Below, piece by piece: positions 54,940 to 64,000 of a stretch of DNA of 64,000 bases. The position numbers were made by a program, and so were the translations under genes. Under the pieces are notes generated by a model. That model made no database searches and had not been told where the DNA came from. It saw only the letters and a program-made list of their open reading frames with translations. The stretch's first letter is position 1, and each line of letters opens with the position of its first letter. This DNA comes from an uncultured Blautia sp. (GTDB taxonomy: Bacteria; Bacillota; Clostridia; Lachnospirales; Lachnospiraceae): contig UQMI01000004.1 of NCBI GenBank assembly GCA_900542045.1, positions 38,372 through 102,371 on the forward strand. The letters are read 5' to 3'.

Positions 54940-56346
54940 TTATTCTTCTATTCCAATACTCAACTCTGTTCCGTCCAGGAAGTAAAAGTTTAAGATACCC
55001 ATCTTTTCTACAGTGACATGTTCCAAAGTCTTCCCTACTAAAGCCAGATCCAACTCGTGAAGTGGAGTGGTATCTTTGGTCAGCTCTATAAACTGTTTCG
55101 CTCGATACCGTTCCAAAACATCTCCGTTCTCTATCTGCTGCTTCCAATAATCCATAAGGCTATTCCGGTTTTCCAGAATGCCATTCCAAGCCATCACAAA
55201 CGCCCGGTGTAAATCTTTTTCCGTGAGATTTGCACTGGTGCAGCCTACCACACCTTTCTCTCGATATCTCTGGCCGCATTGCCATACTTTCATAGACTCG
55301 TTGGAGCGGTACCAGGTTCTCCGCCAGAAAAGTTTTCCGCAGGTTCCGCAAATCACTTTACAGGAGAATGGCTGCTCATCCGTATACCGTCCCATAGTTC
55401 GAAGCCCATACTGCTGCATATATTTTTGCCTGCGGTCCAGTTCCAATTGTACTGCTTCCCATAGCCCTGGATCTATAATCGGCTCGTGGTCGCCTTTTAC
55501 TCTTACCTGCTCCAATTCTCCATTATTTTTAACGGTTTTCTTAGTAAGATAATCTACCGTATAAGTCTTTTGCAATAGTGCATCCCCCATATATTTCTCA
55601 TTTCTAAGCATACCAAGGATGGTACTTGTCTGCCATTTAACCTCTCCCATGCATCCCGGTACTCCTTCTTCCCTCAGCCTGCGGGCGATTACATCCGGGT
55701 TCAGACCGTTCATGAATTCATAAAAAATCCGCCTTACAATGGCGGCCTGTTCCTCATTTATTACAAGGCGTCCGTTTTCGTCTTTATCATACCCCATGAA
55801 ACGGTTTGTGTTCAGATGAAGAATTCCATCTCTGAATTTCTTCCGGATGCCCCATTTACAGTTCTCTGAAATAGAACGGCTTTCATCCTGTGCCAGAGAG
55901 GATAAGATCGTAAACAATAACTCTCCCGCAGCATCCAAGGTATTGATGTTTTCTTTTTCAAAGTAAATTCCAATCCCCATTGACTTCAGATGCCTGCTGT
56001 AATATAGGCAATCCTGCGTATTCCTGGCGAATCTGGAAATAGACTTTGTAATAATCATATCAATTTTCCCAGCTTCACAATCCCGGATCATCTGCTTGAA
56101 CTGTTCCCTACGCTTGGTGTTTGTTCCGCTAATCCCCTCATCTGCATATATCCCCGCTAAAATATATCGCGGTTGACTTTGGATATAATTTTTATAATAG
56201 GAAACCTGGTTTGCAAAGCTGTTTAGCTGCTCCTCCTGATCCGTGGAAACACGGCAATATGCCGCCACACGAATCTGATGCGTTTGTACTGCAGCACGGT
56301 TATTTAATTCATCCCTGGCTGGGATATGCTGTATTGTTCTTGCCAT
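54940..56346 (-). CDS. Large serine recombinase (third in the trio, downstream)
   Basis: A 468-aa site-specific recombinase starting MARTIQHIPARDELNNRAAV at 56346 with GGAAGGAG upstream. The catalytic domain has AAYCRVSTDQ with the nucleophile Ser, ADEGISGTNTKRREQFKQMI and KSISRFARNTQD. A recombinase domain with GYDKDENGRLVIN follows. A zinc ribbon near residue 335 reads CKVICGTCGKLFW...C, and a coiled-coil/C-terminal tail ends the protein. It follows the second recombinase gene after only 4 bases. Together they should catalyse integration and excision. Being next to the accessory block suggests it lies near one end of the element. Confidence 0.93.
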   Translation of the reverse strand: MARTIQHIPARDELNNRAAVQTHQIRVAAYCRVSTDQEEQLNSFANQVSYYKNYIQSQPRYILAGIYADEGISGTNTKRREQFKQMIRDCEAGKIDMIITKSISRFARNTQDCLYYSRHLKSMGIGIYFEKENINTLDAAGELLFTILSSLAQDESRSISENCKWGIRKKFRDGILHLNTNRFMGYDKDENGRLVINEEQAAIVRRIFYEFMNGLNPDVIARRLREEGVPGCMGEVKWQTSTILGMLRNEKYMGDALLQKTYTVDYLTKKTVKNNGELEQVRVKGDHEPIIDPGLWEAVQLELDRRQKYMQQYGLRTMGRYTDEQPFSCKVICGTCGKLFWRRTWYRSNESMKVWQCGQRYREKGVVGCTSANLTEKDLHRAFVMAWNGILENRNSLMDYWKQQIENGDVLERYRAKQFIELTKDTTPLHELDLALVGKTLEHVTVEKMGILNFYFLDGTELSIGIEE

Positions 56347-56350
56347 CCGC

Positions 56351-57595
56351 TCACTCCTTCCGTTTATAAAGGCAAGAGGCTCTCCGCTCATAGTTCCGTT
56401 TAGGAACGGTCGTAAAGGTCCTATTGCCGTATTCGTCCTTGCTCTCAATCACTGTGGAAGGTTCCGTAATCTCAAATTCTTCTGCAATCTGAGCCGGAAG
56501 CCAGATCCCTTTACAGTCAGCGGCTGACTTTTTGATGTTGGTACTGCAAGCCCAATATTCCTGTTTCTTTTTGTTGCACCATTTATGATGCAGCACAGCT
56601 CCACACTTCGGGCAATATAAAAGCCCCGTGAGAAGATACCTTCCATCGGCTCCTTTTTGGCTGTAAGCCACAGGACCTGTATCTTCACGGGGCTGTCTTG
56701 ATTTTGGATTTGGTTTTTCATCCAGTAGTTTTTGTACTGCTTCCCACACTTCCGGTTCCACGATTGGTGTATGATTTTCAGCAATATACCATTGATCTAC
56801 CTGACCACGGTTTTTATGGGTCTTCCGGTTCCCATCTTTATAGGTCTTTTGCAAAATTACATCTCCTTTATACATCACATTTCTCAGGACTCTGTGAACG
56901 CCTGTATCATCCCATCTGCCGCCTGAAGGCGATGGGATGTTTCTATGATTGAGGTATTTCTTTATATCGGATGGAATCATCCCCTGATAAGCCAGATCAT
57001 ACATTTTGCGAACAACTGCTGCCTGATCCCAAAGCACCCGGACGCCGTCATATTCGTCCGGCTCAAATCCGTAGGTTTTAGCTGCCGCAACACTTATTTC
57101 TCCCTTTGCGTACTTTCTTCTGACTGCCATGCGGGTTGTATCCCGATAGTTCTCACTTTCTGCCTGTGCAAAAGCGGCAAGAATAGTCAGCATCAGTTCT
57201 CCCTCACTGGAAAGCGTGTTGATATTCTGCAGCTCAAAATAAATACCGACACCATACTGCTTTAATTCCCTGGAATATTTCAGTACGATCTCGGTATTTC
57301 TTGCAAATCGTGATACGGACTTCACATAGATCAGCTCTATTTTTCCGTCTCTGGCATCTTCTATCATTTTCTGGAACCCCGGACGTCTTTCCTCATATCC
57401 GGATATACCCTGATCGGAATAAATACCCATAAATTCATAGTCAGGATTACTTCCCAGAAAACTCTCATAATAGGTTGACTGATTGACTAATGAGCCTTCC
57501 TGCTCCATAGAATCCGTAGAAACACGGACATAAGCAGCCACCCGCTTTTTCTTTTGCTGAGTCATTGTTTTCGCTTTAATGATCCTGATCCGCAT
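56351..57595 (-). CDS. Large serine recombinase (second in the trio)
   Basis: A 414-aa recombinase starting MRIRIIKAKTMTQQKKKRVA at 57595 with GGAGGGGAG upstream. The catalytic domain shows AAYVRVSTDSMEQEG, SDQGISGYEERRPGFQKMI and KSVSRFARNTE; a zinc ribbon has LLYCPKCGAVLHHKWC and CSTNIKKSAADC. It is shorter than the downstream recombinase, mainly in the C-terminal part. Upstream, TTTTTGGTAGTGTC (57616 on) recurs as TTTTTGGTAGTCT (58226 on) ahead of the small recombinase; these may be related binding or promoter sequences. The gap 57596-57753 has no gene. Confidence 0.93.
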   Translation of the reverse strand: MRIRIIKAKTMTQQKKKRVAAYVRVSTDSMEQEGSLVNQSTYYESFLGSNPDYEFMGIYSDQGISGYEERRPGFQKMIEDARDGKIELIYVKSVSRFARNTEIVLKYSRELKQYGVGIYFELQNINTLSSEGELMLTILAAFAQAESENYRDTTRMAVRRKYAKGEISVAAAKTYGFEPDEYDGVRVLWDQAAVVRKMYDLAYQGMIPSDIKKYLNHRNIPSPSGGRWDDTGVHRVLRNVMYKGDVILQKTYKDGNRKTHKNRGQVDQWYIAENHTPIVEPEVWEAVQKLLDEKPNPKSRQPREDTGPVAYSQKGADGRYLLTGLLYCPKCGAVLHHKWCNKKKQEYWACSTNIKKSAADCKGIWLPAQIAEEFEITEPSTVIESKDEYGNRTFTTVPKRNYERRASCLYKRKE

Positions 57596-57753
57596 GCTGC
57601 TCTCCCCTCCTTCCTTTTTTGGTAGTGTCCATGTTCGCTCTACGTTGCCTATTAGTCAACGAACACCCTGCAAACAAAGTCTTATTTTTCTGTGAACTTT
57701 CAAAGGGCAAAAAAGAAAGCCAGACGGGACTGTTACCGCCTGACCATTACGCT

Positions 57754-58203
57754 CTAAATATAAAAACTATCTTCTTCATTCTTCTCCTCATCCTGCTTTA
57801 CCCGTTCTGCGACACGTCTTATCAATTCACTATACGGGCTTGCCTTTGGAAGTCGTCCACCATTTTCTTCTTCACTCAGGCATATGATATCCACCTGTGC
57901 GAATTCGCATATTTGCTTAAATTCTGCAAACTGCTCAACATCCCTGGAAAGCATTTCTGCACGGGCAGTGACCACCACATCAATCTTTCCCTCCTGAACA
58001 GATAGTCTCAACCGGTTGAACTCCTTCCTGTCTGGATCGGTCCCGGAGGCTTTATCAAAGAAAACTTCCAGTTTCCATTTCTGTACTCCGTAGATCTTTT
58101 TCAAACGGCGCAAGGCTTCATCTAAATATCTGGCATACTCCCATTCTCCTTGATTTGATCTTCCATAAAATCCAATCCGATTTACCCTTCCTGCTATCAC
58201 CAT
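57754..58203 (-). CDS. Small resolvase-like serine recombinase (catalytic domain only)
   Basis: A 149-aa protein with the resolvase catalytic fold alone: RIGFYGRSNQGEWEYA with the Ser in the GRSNQ loop, SGTDPDRKEFNRLRLSVQEGKIDVV and LSRDVEQFAEF. The DNA-binding and zinc ribbon parts of its large relatives are missing. Many Clostridial elements with two large recombinases also encode such a small third one, whose role is not clear. Its start at 58203 has AAAGGAG 11 bases away, a bit far. Confidence 0.75.
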   Translation of the reverse strand: MVIAGRVNRIGFYGRSNQGEWEYARYLDEALRRLKKIYGVQKWKLEVFFDKASGTDPDRKEFNRLRLSVQEGKIDVVVTARAEMLSRDVEQFAEFKQICEFAQVDIICLSEEENGGRLPKASPYSELIRRVAERVKQDEEKNEEDSFYI

Positions 58204-58350
58204 ACTTATTCAGACTCCTTTCATTTTTGGTAGTCTATCTATCACTCGAAAGCCCTGGAAAGTCAAGCCTATTCCCACTTATTCCACAGACCTTCTTCTG
58301 ACGAAAATAACCGGACAGGTTTTCTTCCTGCCCGGCATTTTCGCTACCAT

Positions 58351-59415
58351 TTACACTCTTTTTGCATAATCCAGACTGATCCAGCCCGCTCCGGATTTCA
58401 GCTTACCCCAGCCGGCTTTGGAACCCTGTCCGGATCTGGTCTCCACAATCGTGAAGGTTCCTTTTCCCGTGTACTTTCCAGTAGTTCCGTAGTTGCTTCC
58501 CGGACCTTTCCGGATGTTCAGGTCTGTGGCAGATACCTGCACCAGAAAAGAGCCTCTGGAGGAACTGCCTCCGGAACCAGAGGACTGCACAGTACAGTAG
58601 GACGGATTCTCCAGATAAATCCATCCGGCTCCGCTCTTCAAACGTCCCCAGCCATTTTTTACTTCCACAATGGTGAAGATCCCTTTTCCCGTCTGGCCTT
58701 TTACGGTCCCGCTCATAGACGGGGCAGACCGATAATTCAGATCCGGAATGAGTACCTTTACCGTAAAGGGAACCGCTGGAAAACCGGAAGTTCCAGAGCT
58801 GCCGCTGCCAGAAGAAGAACCGCCTCCGGCCGCACTTCCTCCCATGGCCGCTTTCACTGCCTTACGGAATCCGTCCATGGTATATCCCATGCCGAGACCA
58901 TTCCAGAGATGCTCCGGATCGCCATGGTTCGAAGCAATCCCACGGCTGTGGCCCTCCCGGTGGCTGACGATCACACCGTCTGCGGTCGGATTCAGATTGT
59001 ACTGCTTGCACAGCATGGCGAACAGTTCCACCGCCGCCTCATAGGTACGTTTTGCCACAGCCTTTGCCGTGGACAGGTCGGAACAGGTAAAGTTTGAGCC
59101 TGACGTGTACCGGATACACGCAGGCTCGCACATCTCCACTCCGATATGGGTATTATTTCCGCTGCCTCTGCTGCCGGAACCGCAGTGCCAGCCCCGGTGG
59201 TTCCAGGGAAGGGTCTGGTACACTGTCCCGTCATTGCCATCAATAAATCCATGGACACAGGCGCTGTCATAGGACGGGTTGTTCCAGTTATTGATAAACA
59301 CAGACGCTTTCGGCTGCGGACAACCAACAGAATGGAGCATCAGCCCCTTGACTGTGATCTTTCTTCCTGCCGTATAGCAGGGATTTTTCGTTAAAATACT
59401 CTGTACTAACTTCAT
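58351..59415 (-). CDS. Phage endolysin: N-acetylmuramoyl-L-alanine amidase with two SH3b domains
   Basis: A 354-aa lysis enzyme starting MKLVQSILTKNPCYTAGRKI at 59415 with GAGAGG upstream. The Amidase_2 domain (about 20-195) has zinc ligands in LMLHSVGCPQP, a later GVIVSHREGHSRG, and HGDPEHLW near 178-186. A Gly/Ser linker joins it to two bacterial SH3 domains (about 225-285 and 300-354): VLIPDLNYRSAPSMSG and ATDLNIRKGPGSNYG, each closed by WGRLKSGAGWIYLE-like strands. Cuts host peptidoglycan at the end of the lytic cycle. Directly follows the holin. Confidence 0.93.
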   Translation of the reverse strand: MKLVQSILTKNPCYTAGRKITVKGLMLHSVGCPQPKASVFINNWNNPSYDSACVHGFIDGNDGTVYQTLPWNHRGWHCGSGSRGSGNNTHIGVEMCEPACIRYTSGSNFTCSDLSTAKAVAKRTYEAAVELFAMLCKQYNLNPTADGVIVSHREGHSRGIASNHGDPEHLWNGLGMGYTMDGFRKAVKAAMGGSAAGGGSSSGSGSSGTSGFPAVPFTVKVLIPDLNYRSAPSMSGTVKGQTGKGIFTIVEVKNGWGRLKSGAGWIYLENPSYCTVQSSGSGGSSSRGSFLVQVSATDLNIRKGPGSNYGTTGKYTGKGTFTIVETRSGQGSKAGWGKLKSGAGWISLDYAKRV

Positions 59416-59474
59416 TTCACAAACCTCTCTTTCTGATTTCCGGCAAAAGAAAAGCACTGGGTGTGTTCCCGATG

Positions 59475-59882
59475 CTATTCCTCTGTCTTATGATCTTTTA
59501 ATTGCTCCAGCACATCTTTGAGCTTCTGCGGTACCGGAAGACCAAGGACGGATACATTTTCCAGAATAGAAATCCCTTCATTGGACAGGTAGAAAAAGAT
59601 TACCGCAGTCCGGATGACGCTCCCGTTCTGGATCACGTAGGTGTCAATGATGTGCCCGATGGCCACCAGGGCAAAAATCACGACCTTTTTAAAGATCCCT
59701 TTGAATCCCACCTCGCTGGACAGCTTCTTGTTCACCACTGCCACCATAACTCCGGTGAGGTAATCCACCAGAACAAAGGCGATCAGGGCATACAGAAAAC
59801 CATCAAAGCCTCCAAGGACGGCTCCCAAGGCTCCGCCCAGGGCGGCAAAGGCAAACTGTGCTGCTTCTACAAAGTTCTTCAT
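59475..59882 (-). CDS. Phage holin (toxin secretion/phage lysis family)
   Basis: A 135-aa membrane protein with about three hydrophobic segments: FAFAALGGALGAVLGGFDGF, LYALIAFVLVDYLTGVMVAV and VVIFALVAIGHIIDTYVI. The conserved DYLTGV and IDTYV are typical of the Phage_holin_4 family. Its charged tail ends KDHKTEE. It should make the hole through which the endolysin leaves the cytoplasm. Lies between the tail fibre and endolysin genes, in standard phage lysis order. Confidence 0.92.
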   Translation of the reverse strand: MKNFVEAAQFAFAALGGALGAVLGGFDGFLYALIAFVLVDYLTGVMVAVVNKKLSSEVGFKGIFKKVVIFALVAIGHIIDTYVIQNGSVIRTAVIFFYLSNEGISILENVSVLGLPVPQKLKDVLEQLKDHKTEE

Positions 59883-59942
59883 GTCGCTCCCTCGCTTTCT
59901 TTTTCCTATATTAAAAAAACAGCCTCTCGGCTGATTTTTCCA

Positions 59943-61856
59943 TCATGCAGTCCGCTTCCACATATAGCAGACGATATATGGTTGTAAGTTGGAATGGGCT
60001 CCTCCCCCTCCGGTCTTTGCATTGGTACCTTTTGGCGTCAGCGTGTGGGTATGCGCCCCGGCACTGCTGGTAGGGGAGGTTGCCTGCGCCCCGGAGGTTC
60101 CCGCACTATGCACCGTATAGCGGCTGCTTCCTGCACCTCCATCGGTATCCCGCCCAATGTTATGGGTATGGCCTCCGGCACTATTGGTGGTGGTGGAACT
60201 TCCGGTAAAGGTATGCGTGTGGCTTGGCATCTGGCTGGCAGTCAGCGTCACCGTGGACGCACCGCCGGTTTTCTCCACGGTATTAAAGTTGCTGTCACTG
60301 GTATTGATCCCCACCGGAACCCGTCCGCTACCCCAGGCCACCCAGGTTCCTCCAAAATACGTGGATGGATTGGTCGGCTTCACGCTCAGATAAATGCTGC
60401 CCACAGGATAGATGGCTCCCACAAGGCTCTGGATGTAATCTTTTAAAAGCTGCCCGTACACCCGGACATCCCACTCTTCCGAGACTTCAAAGGTATTGTC
60501 CTTCTCTGCCACCTTTCCCACAGCGACACCCTTGCCGCCCTGTTTGAAATCCATGACCACCGCTGCCGTGGAGATCACATCGGTAATGCTGACCGTACCA
60601 AACGCATCGGTCAGGGAATACTGCACCTCGTAAGAATAATCCGCTGAAATCTGTCCGTTTCCAAAGACAACCGCTGTTCCTGATGCAAAGGTCTTTCCGG
60701 CATTTATCCACTGGCTGTCCCCCACCTTCCGGTATTCCGTCTTTGTGGTAATGGTATTCTTTCCGCTGCAGGAGGAATACACATAACGCAGAAGGGCATG
60801 GACATAGGTACCGTCCTCATCCAGGGTGCCATTGCTTAAGCACCGCTGGGACAAATAGGAGGAGAATGCCGGGGCCGAGTAGGCCACCACACTGATGGTG
60901 ACCGTCTTTGCATCGGATACCCGGCCTCTGGAATCCGTCACCTTCCCCGTAAAGGTCAGGCTTCCGCTGCTCACCAAAGCCCCTGTTGTCAGGGTGCTTC
61001 CGGTTCCCGCATAGCTGCCTCCGCTGATGGAATAAGACTTGATCGTAGAACCATACGCTCCTGCCGCTCCATTGATCGTCAGCTTCACACTGGATTTATT
61101 CTGTACATAAATCCCCCAGGAAGAGGGAACATCCCCGTCAATCCTCGCCGCTGTTATACTGGTCAGGGTTGGTTTCACAGAAGCCGGGACGGTCAGCGTG
61201 AAGTTTACCGATTTACTGCCTACCGAGGTGTTCCCGTTATAAGTGGTACAGGTCAGCGTCCCCACACCGGATACCGCATTGGGGATCTGGTTTGCCAGGG
61301 ACAGGGGCGGCGTCCAGGACACACTGGTAGCTGTTGTCTTCGTCGCAATCGTCCCTTTTGCCGTACCAAAGGTATAGGCCAGTGTGTGCGTAAAAGAGGA
61401 GGACGCCCGGCTGATGGTGATCGTCCCGGCACTTCCCATGGCTGTCTCCGGCATGGAAACCGAGGATGCTCTTGGTATGGAATCCAAAGTCACCCTGGTA
61501 CTGCCGCTGATGGAATCATAATACGTTCCCGACAAAGTGGCCCGGATCTTGAAGGAAAAGCTCATGGAAAGGCTCTTGCTGCCATCGCTCCCATGGTTCA
61601 CACTTTTCGAGACGGTGGCCAACAGATGGGTTCCGGTACTTCCAATGGCCGGGGAGGAGAAGTTCTGAGCCGCCCCGTCTATGGTGATCGTGTTATCGGT
61701 TCTTCCACTGATCGACAGGGACCAGTCATTGACCAGATAAATTCTGCAGGTAATCGTAGAGGTATTCGCTGATACATTCTTTGCCTGGGTCCAGTCCACC
61801 CGAACGGTATAATGCCCGCTTCGGATGGAGCCGGAAAAACTGCCACTGGATGCCAT
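59943..61856 (-). CDS. Phage tail fibre/baseplate protein (DUF859 N-terminus, collar-like C-terminus)
   Basis: A 637-aa structural protein starting MASSGSFSGSIRSGHYTVRV after GGGAGGGAA. About 1-490 is repetitive beta-rich and Ser/Thr-rich, as in DUF859 siphophage proteins (VDWTQAKNVSANTSTITCRIY). The C-terminal 150 residues are collar-like: GAIYPVGSIYLSVKPTNPSTYFGG, then TVTLTASQMPSHTHTFTG, GGHTHNIG and GAHTHTLTP, His-x-His repeats that may coordinate metal in a trimeric fibre tip, ending LQPYIVCYMWKR. Probable receptor-binding or adsorption protein. Confidence 0.88.
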   Translation of the reverse strand: MASSGSFSGSIRSGHYTVRVDWTQAKNVSANTSTITCRIYLVNDWSLSISGRTDNTITIDGAAQNFSSPAIGSTGTHLLATVSKSVNHGSDGSKSLSMSFSFKIRATLSGTYYDSISGSTRVTLDSIPRASSVSMPETAMGSAGTITISRASSSFTHTLAYTFGTAKGTIATKTTATSVSWTPPLSLANQIPNAVSGVGTLTCTTYNGNTSVGSKSVNFTLTVPASVKPTLTSITAARIDGDVPSSWGIYVQNKSSVKLTINGAAGAYGSTIKSYSISGGSYAGTGSTLTTGALVSSGSLTFTGKVTDSRGRVSDAKTVTISVVAYSAPAFSSYLSQRCLSNGTLDEDGTYVHALLRYVYSSCSGKNTITTKTEYRKVGDSQWINAGKTFASGTAVVFGNGQISADYSYEVQYSLTDAFGTVSITDVISTAAVVMDFKQGGKGVAVGKVAEKDNTFEVSEEWDVRVYGQLLKDYIQSLVGAIYPVGSIYLSVKPTNPSTYFGGTWVAWGSGRVPVGINTSDSNFNTVEKTGGASTVTLTASQMPSHTHTFTGSSTTTNSAGGHTHNIGRDTDGGAGSSRYTVHSAGTSGAQATSPTSSAGAHTHTLTPKGTNAKTGGGGAHSNLQPYIVCYMWKRTA

Positions 61857-61888
61857 CGGTATTCCCTCCCTTCTTTTTTAACGGTTCT

Positions 61889-62446
61889 TTAAGAAGATGG
61901 GCTTCTCCACTTGATGGAGAGGTTCCCATTGGTCCTCGGAATAAAGTCAAACCATCCCCGGCTCTCATTTCCCAGGGACAGCTTGTTGCGGATCTCCGCA
62001 TTGGTAATTACCAGGATCTGATTGGAGATATAGGCGATCTTCAGGCCATTCTCCTTAAAAGCCAGCTCCTCATTGGACAGTTCCGCAGTAAAGGCATTTC
62101 CCACCTTTCCCAGTTCAATGAGCGCCCCTTTGAACCGGATGTACTCCTCCAGAAGCGTCTGGTTGACGGATACCTTATCAATGATGTCATTGGTGATCGT
62201 GGTAAAGTCCATCCGGATCTCCGAGCTGTTCTGGGTGATACTGGCCTGAAAGTCCTGCTGGATGATCTCCATGTCGGTTTTGGATACATACTCCTCCCGC
62301 ACAGAGGTCTTGATCTCCTCCGAGGTCTTAGTGATCTCTGAGGCAAAGTTCCGGATCTCTTCCTTGACCGCATCCACATCGTCTTTCACTTCCTCCAGAT
62401 CTTCCATGCTCTGAAAGGAAGCCTGGCAGGAGGTCAGTAATGCCAT
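61889..62446 (-). CDS. Phage tail-associated coiled-coil protein
   Basis: A 185-aa protein starting MALLTSCQASFQSMEDLEEV at 62446 with AGGAGG at 8-base spacing. The N-terminal half is strongly charged and alpha-helical (VDAVKEEIRNFASEITKTSE), likely a coiled coil. The C-terminal half ends with IPRTNGNLSIKWRSPSS, like siphophage tail fibre and endopeptidase tail ends. Located between the tail protein and the tail fibre gene, so a tail tip part is likely. It may be the C-terminal piece of a larger tail protein made as a separate gene. Function not known. Confidence 0.6.
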   Translation of the reverse strand: MALLTSCQASFQSMEDLEEVKDDVDAVKEEIRNFASEITKTSEEIKTSVREEYVSKTDMEIIQQDFQASITQNSSEIRMDFTTITNDIIDKVSVNQTLLEEYIRFKGALIELGKVGNAFTAELSNEELAFKENGLKIAYISNQILVITNAEIRNKLSLGNESRGWFDFIPRTNGNLSIKWRSPSS

Positions 62447-62458
62447 ACCCGCCACCTC

Positions 62459-64000
62459 CTACTTCGACACATCGCACTGAAGCGTGACCAGGCTGTCGAT
62501 ATCCTCCGCAGACAGATAGATCACCTTTCCTGTTTTCTCATACTCCACGGACTGTCCGTCTTTATCCTGCATATACCAGGTGTAGGTCAGTTCCTGCTTT
62601 TCTGTGGCTGCCACCCAGGTTTCCCCATTATATTTCATCAGCGTGACCGCCTTTGCCGTGTGGTCCACCTTGTACCAGAAAGCACCGGATGCAGGACTGG
62701 ACGGGGCTGTTTCACTGATACTTCCAAGCAGCGGGTCCACTTCCTGGCGGTTGGTCCGCACAATCACATAGGGAACTACACCGCCCAGGTTGTTCTTTAC
62801 AGTAAACCCGCCAATGGAAAGCATCTCCGACACATAGGGGTCTGACTTGTCCTCCACCGTGATCACATCCGTATACTGCTGCCCGCCATAGGTCATAGTG
62901 CATCGGTAGGACTGGATATTGACGATATCCGCTCCGGCCACCGTCAAGGTAGATGCCGTGGCATTACTGATATTCACCCATTTTCCGCCCTCGTATTTCG
63001 CCCACTGGTAGGTGGCCGTGCTGATGGGTGTGGCTCCGCTGTAGGCAGAGGTGGCAAGGGTCAGGGAACCGGACTGGTTCTGTACCACCGTTCCGTTGGG
63101 GGCATAGATAGAAAACACCACCGCATTGACCCCATTGCTCCCCTTACTGGACTTGGTCCAGGCAAACTTCTTCACCACACTCTTTCCGGATACGGCAAAC
63201 GTCAGGTCAATGGTTCCGTTTAAAACCGATGCACCTCCTAACGTCGCATTGGCCGCAAACACCAGGACCACACTCCCGGATTTCGAGGTGGTGGCCGCCG
63301 TATTGGATTTCACAGTCACACCGGAAGGCAGCGTCCCTACCGTACAGGTACACGCCACCTGTTCAATCCCCAGATAAGCGGTAAAGGGAATGGTCACGGT
63401 CAGCTCTGCCGCCACATTTCCGTTGGCATTACAGGCCACTGGCTGGGCCTCATTTCCCAGAATGACGGACAGTCCTCCCTGTCCATCCCCGCCTGCTGCA
63501 CCGGGATCGCCTTTGGCTCCATCGTAAATCTTCGTAAGGGAAACGGTATCATACACATCTGGATCATCGGTCGCCAGCTTGATCTGGGCTACATTGTTAA
63601 AGAACACCGCATGGGTAGGCTTTACCACCAGGGTTCCGCCTGTAATGCTGCTGTTATCCTGGGTAGTCGGATAATCCGCCCAGGCTCCGGAACTATCCTT
63701 GTACTGCCACTTGCTGATGGAAACGCCCTGCACCTGGGCCGTCAGTGTGGCCTGTGTGGCCCCCACAAGGGCAGAACTGGTATTATACTTAAAGACATAG
63801 GTATCCGCATTTACCAGGCACAGCTTGGCGTTTTCTGCGTTGCGGACCAAAGTGAACGTGATGTCCGAAGAAATGTTGACCGTATTCCTCGTCTCCGAAT
63901 CGTAGTAGCTGACATAGCAGAGATAAGTCAGCATCCCGGAAGAGGATGCCGCCAGGTTATCCTTGCTGACTGTCAAAATACCTCCTGCCACACTTTCTCC
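62459..64000 (-). CDS. Phage tail structural protein, N-terminus beyond the window
   Basis: The frame is open to the last base of the window, so the GTG at 63991 is probably not the real start. The 514 visible residues form repeated Ig-like/beta-sandwich modules rich in Ser, Thr and Val (ASTLTVAGADIVNIQSYRCT, VTVKSNTAATTSKSGSVVLV). A short collagen-like run GAKGDPGAAGGDGQGG lies near residue 160, a frequent linker in tail proteins. The C-terminus has ELTYTWYMQDKDGQS and ends LQCDVSK. It belongs to the tail-tip/fibre module of a siphophage-like prophage. Confidence 0.8.
   Translation of the reverse strand, partial: GESVAGGILTVSKDNLAASSSGMLTYLCYVSYYDSETRNTVNISSDITFTLVRNAENAKLCLVNADTYVFKYNTSSALVGATQATLTAQVQGVSISKWQYKDSSGAWADYPTTQDNSSITGGTLVVKPTHAVFFNNVAQIKLATDDPDVYDTVSLTKIYDGAKGDPGAAGGDGQGGLSVILGNEAQPVACNANGNVAAELTVTIPFTAYLGIEQVACTCTVGTLPSGVTVKSNTAATTSKSGSVVLVFAANATLGGASVLNGTIDLTFAVSGKSVVKKFAWTKSSKGSNGVNAVVFSIYAPNGTVVQNQSGSLTLATSAYSGATPISTATYQWAKYEGGKWVNISNATASTLTVAGADIVNIQSYRCTMTYGGQQYTDVITVEDKSDPYVSEMLSIGGFTVKNNLGGVVPYVIVRTNRQEVDPLLGSISETAPSSPASGAFWYKVDHTAKAVTLMKYNGETWVAATEKQELTYTWYMQDKDGQSVEYEKTGKVIYLSAEDIDSLVTLQCDVSK

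Overview
The window looks like a chromosome segment of an anaerobic, low-to-mid GC Firmicute of the Lachnospiraceae. A Blautia-like acetogen is my best guess. This is inferred from gene content: CodY, the comM-dprA-topA-codY order, a PurO-type IMP cyclohydrolase beside a stand-alone AICAR transformylase under a ZTP riboswitch, a CIRCE-controlled groESL operon, and a methylene-THF reductase module of MetF, MetV and a MetV-RnfC fusion as expected for Wood-Ljungdahl metabolism. No 16S rRNA gene is present to confirm it.

Layout of the core chromosome (1-41.85 kb). 1-4.3 kb: the phosphate operon pstSCAB-phoU (minus strand, phoU cut by the window start), with PHO-box-like repeats upstream and a circularly permuted PstS. 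4.3-10.2 kb: a sugar operon (cupin, UroD-like protein, ribose-type ABC transporter, D-lyxose-isomerase-like enzyme) with a divergent AraC regulator. 11.3-21.3 kb: housekeeping genes (alpha/beta hydrolase, adenine deaminase, CarD-like regulator, tRNA-Gly, nitroreductase, lysozyme-like protein, oligoendopeptidase F, GntR-ABC operon, YbjQ). 21.5-23.8 kb: purine genes under a ZTP riboswitch. 23.9-28.3 kb: a heterodimeric ABC exporter and a peptidoglycan amidase. 28.4-34.2 kb: guaB, a small membrane protein and the MTHF reductase module. 34.7-41.2 kb: groESL, codY, topA, dprA.

At about 41.85 kb the comM gene is cut: only its C-terminal part, beginning at Walker B, remains. Foreign DNA runs from there to the window end. 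The part from about 41.9 to 54.6 kb is AT-rich. It carries a zinc-ribbon HTH protein, a Gabija-type defence pair (GajA/GajB), an HTH repressor with its operators and a divergent 64-aa peptide gene, and a four-gene cluster I do not recognise as a described system. That cluster is a 797-aa HTH/methyltransferase-like/YbaK-like protein, a radical SAM enzyme, a DPPW-type methyltransferase and an ASCH-kinase-MazG fusion, with a possible 19-aa peptide gene at its head. From 54.9 kb onward come three serine recombinases and then phage lysis and tail genes (amidase endolysin, holin, tail fibre and tail proteins).

The simplest reading is a prophage, or phage-like element, integrated in comM by serine recombinases. 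It would carry a defence island between its attachment end and its integrases. The other end lies outside the window, so this remains an inference.
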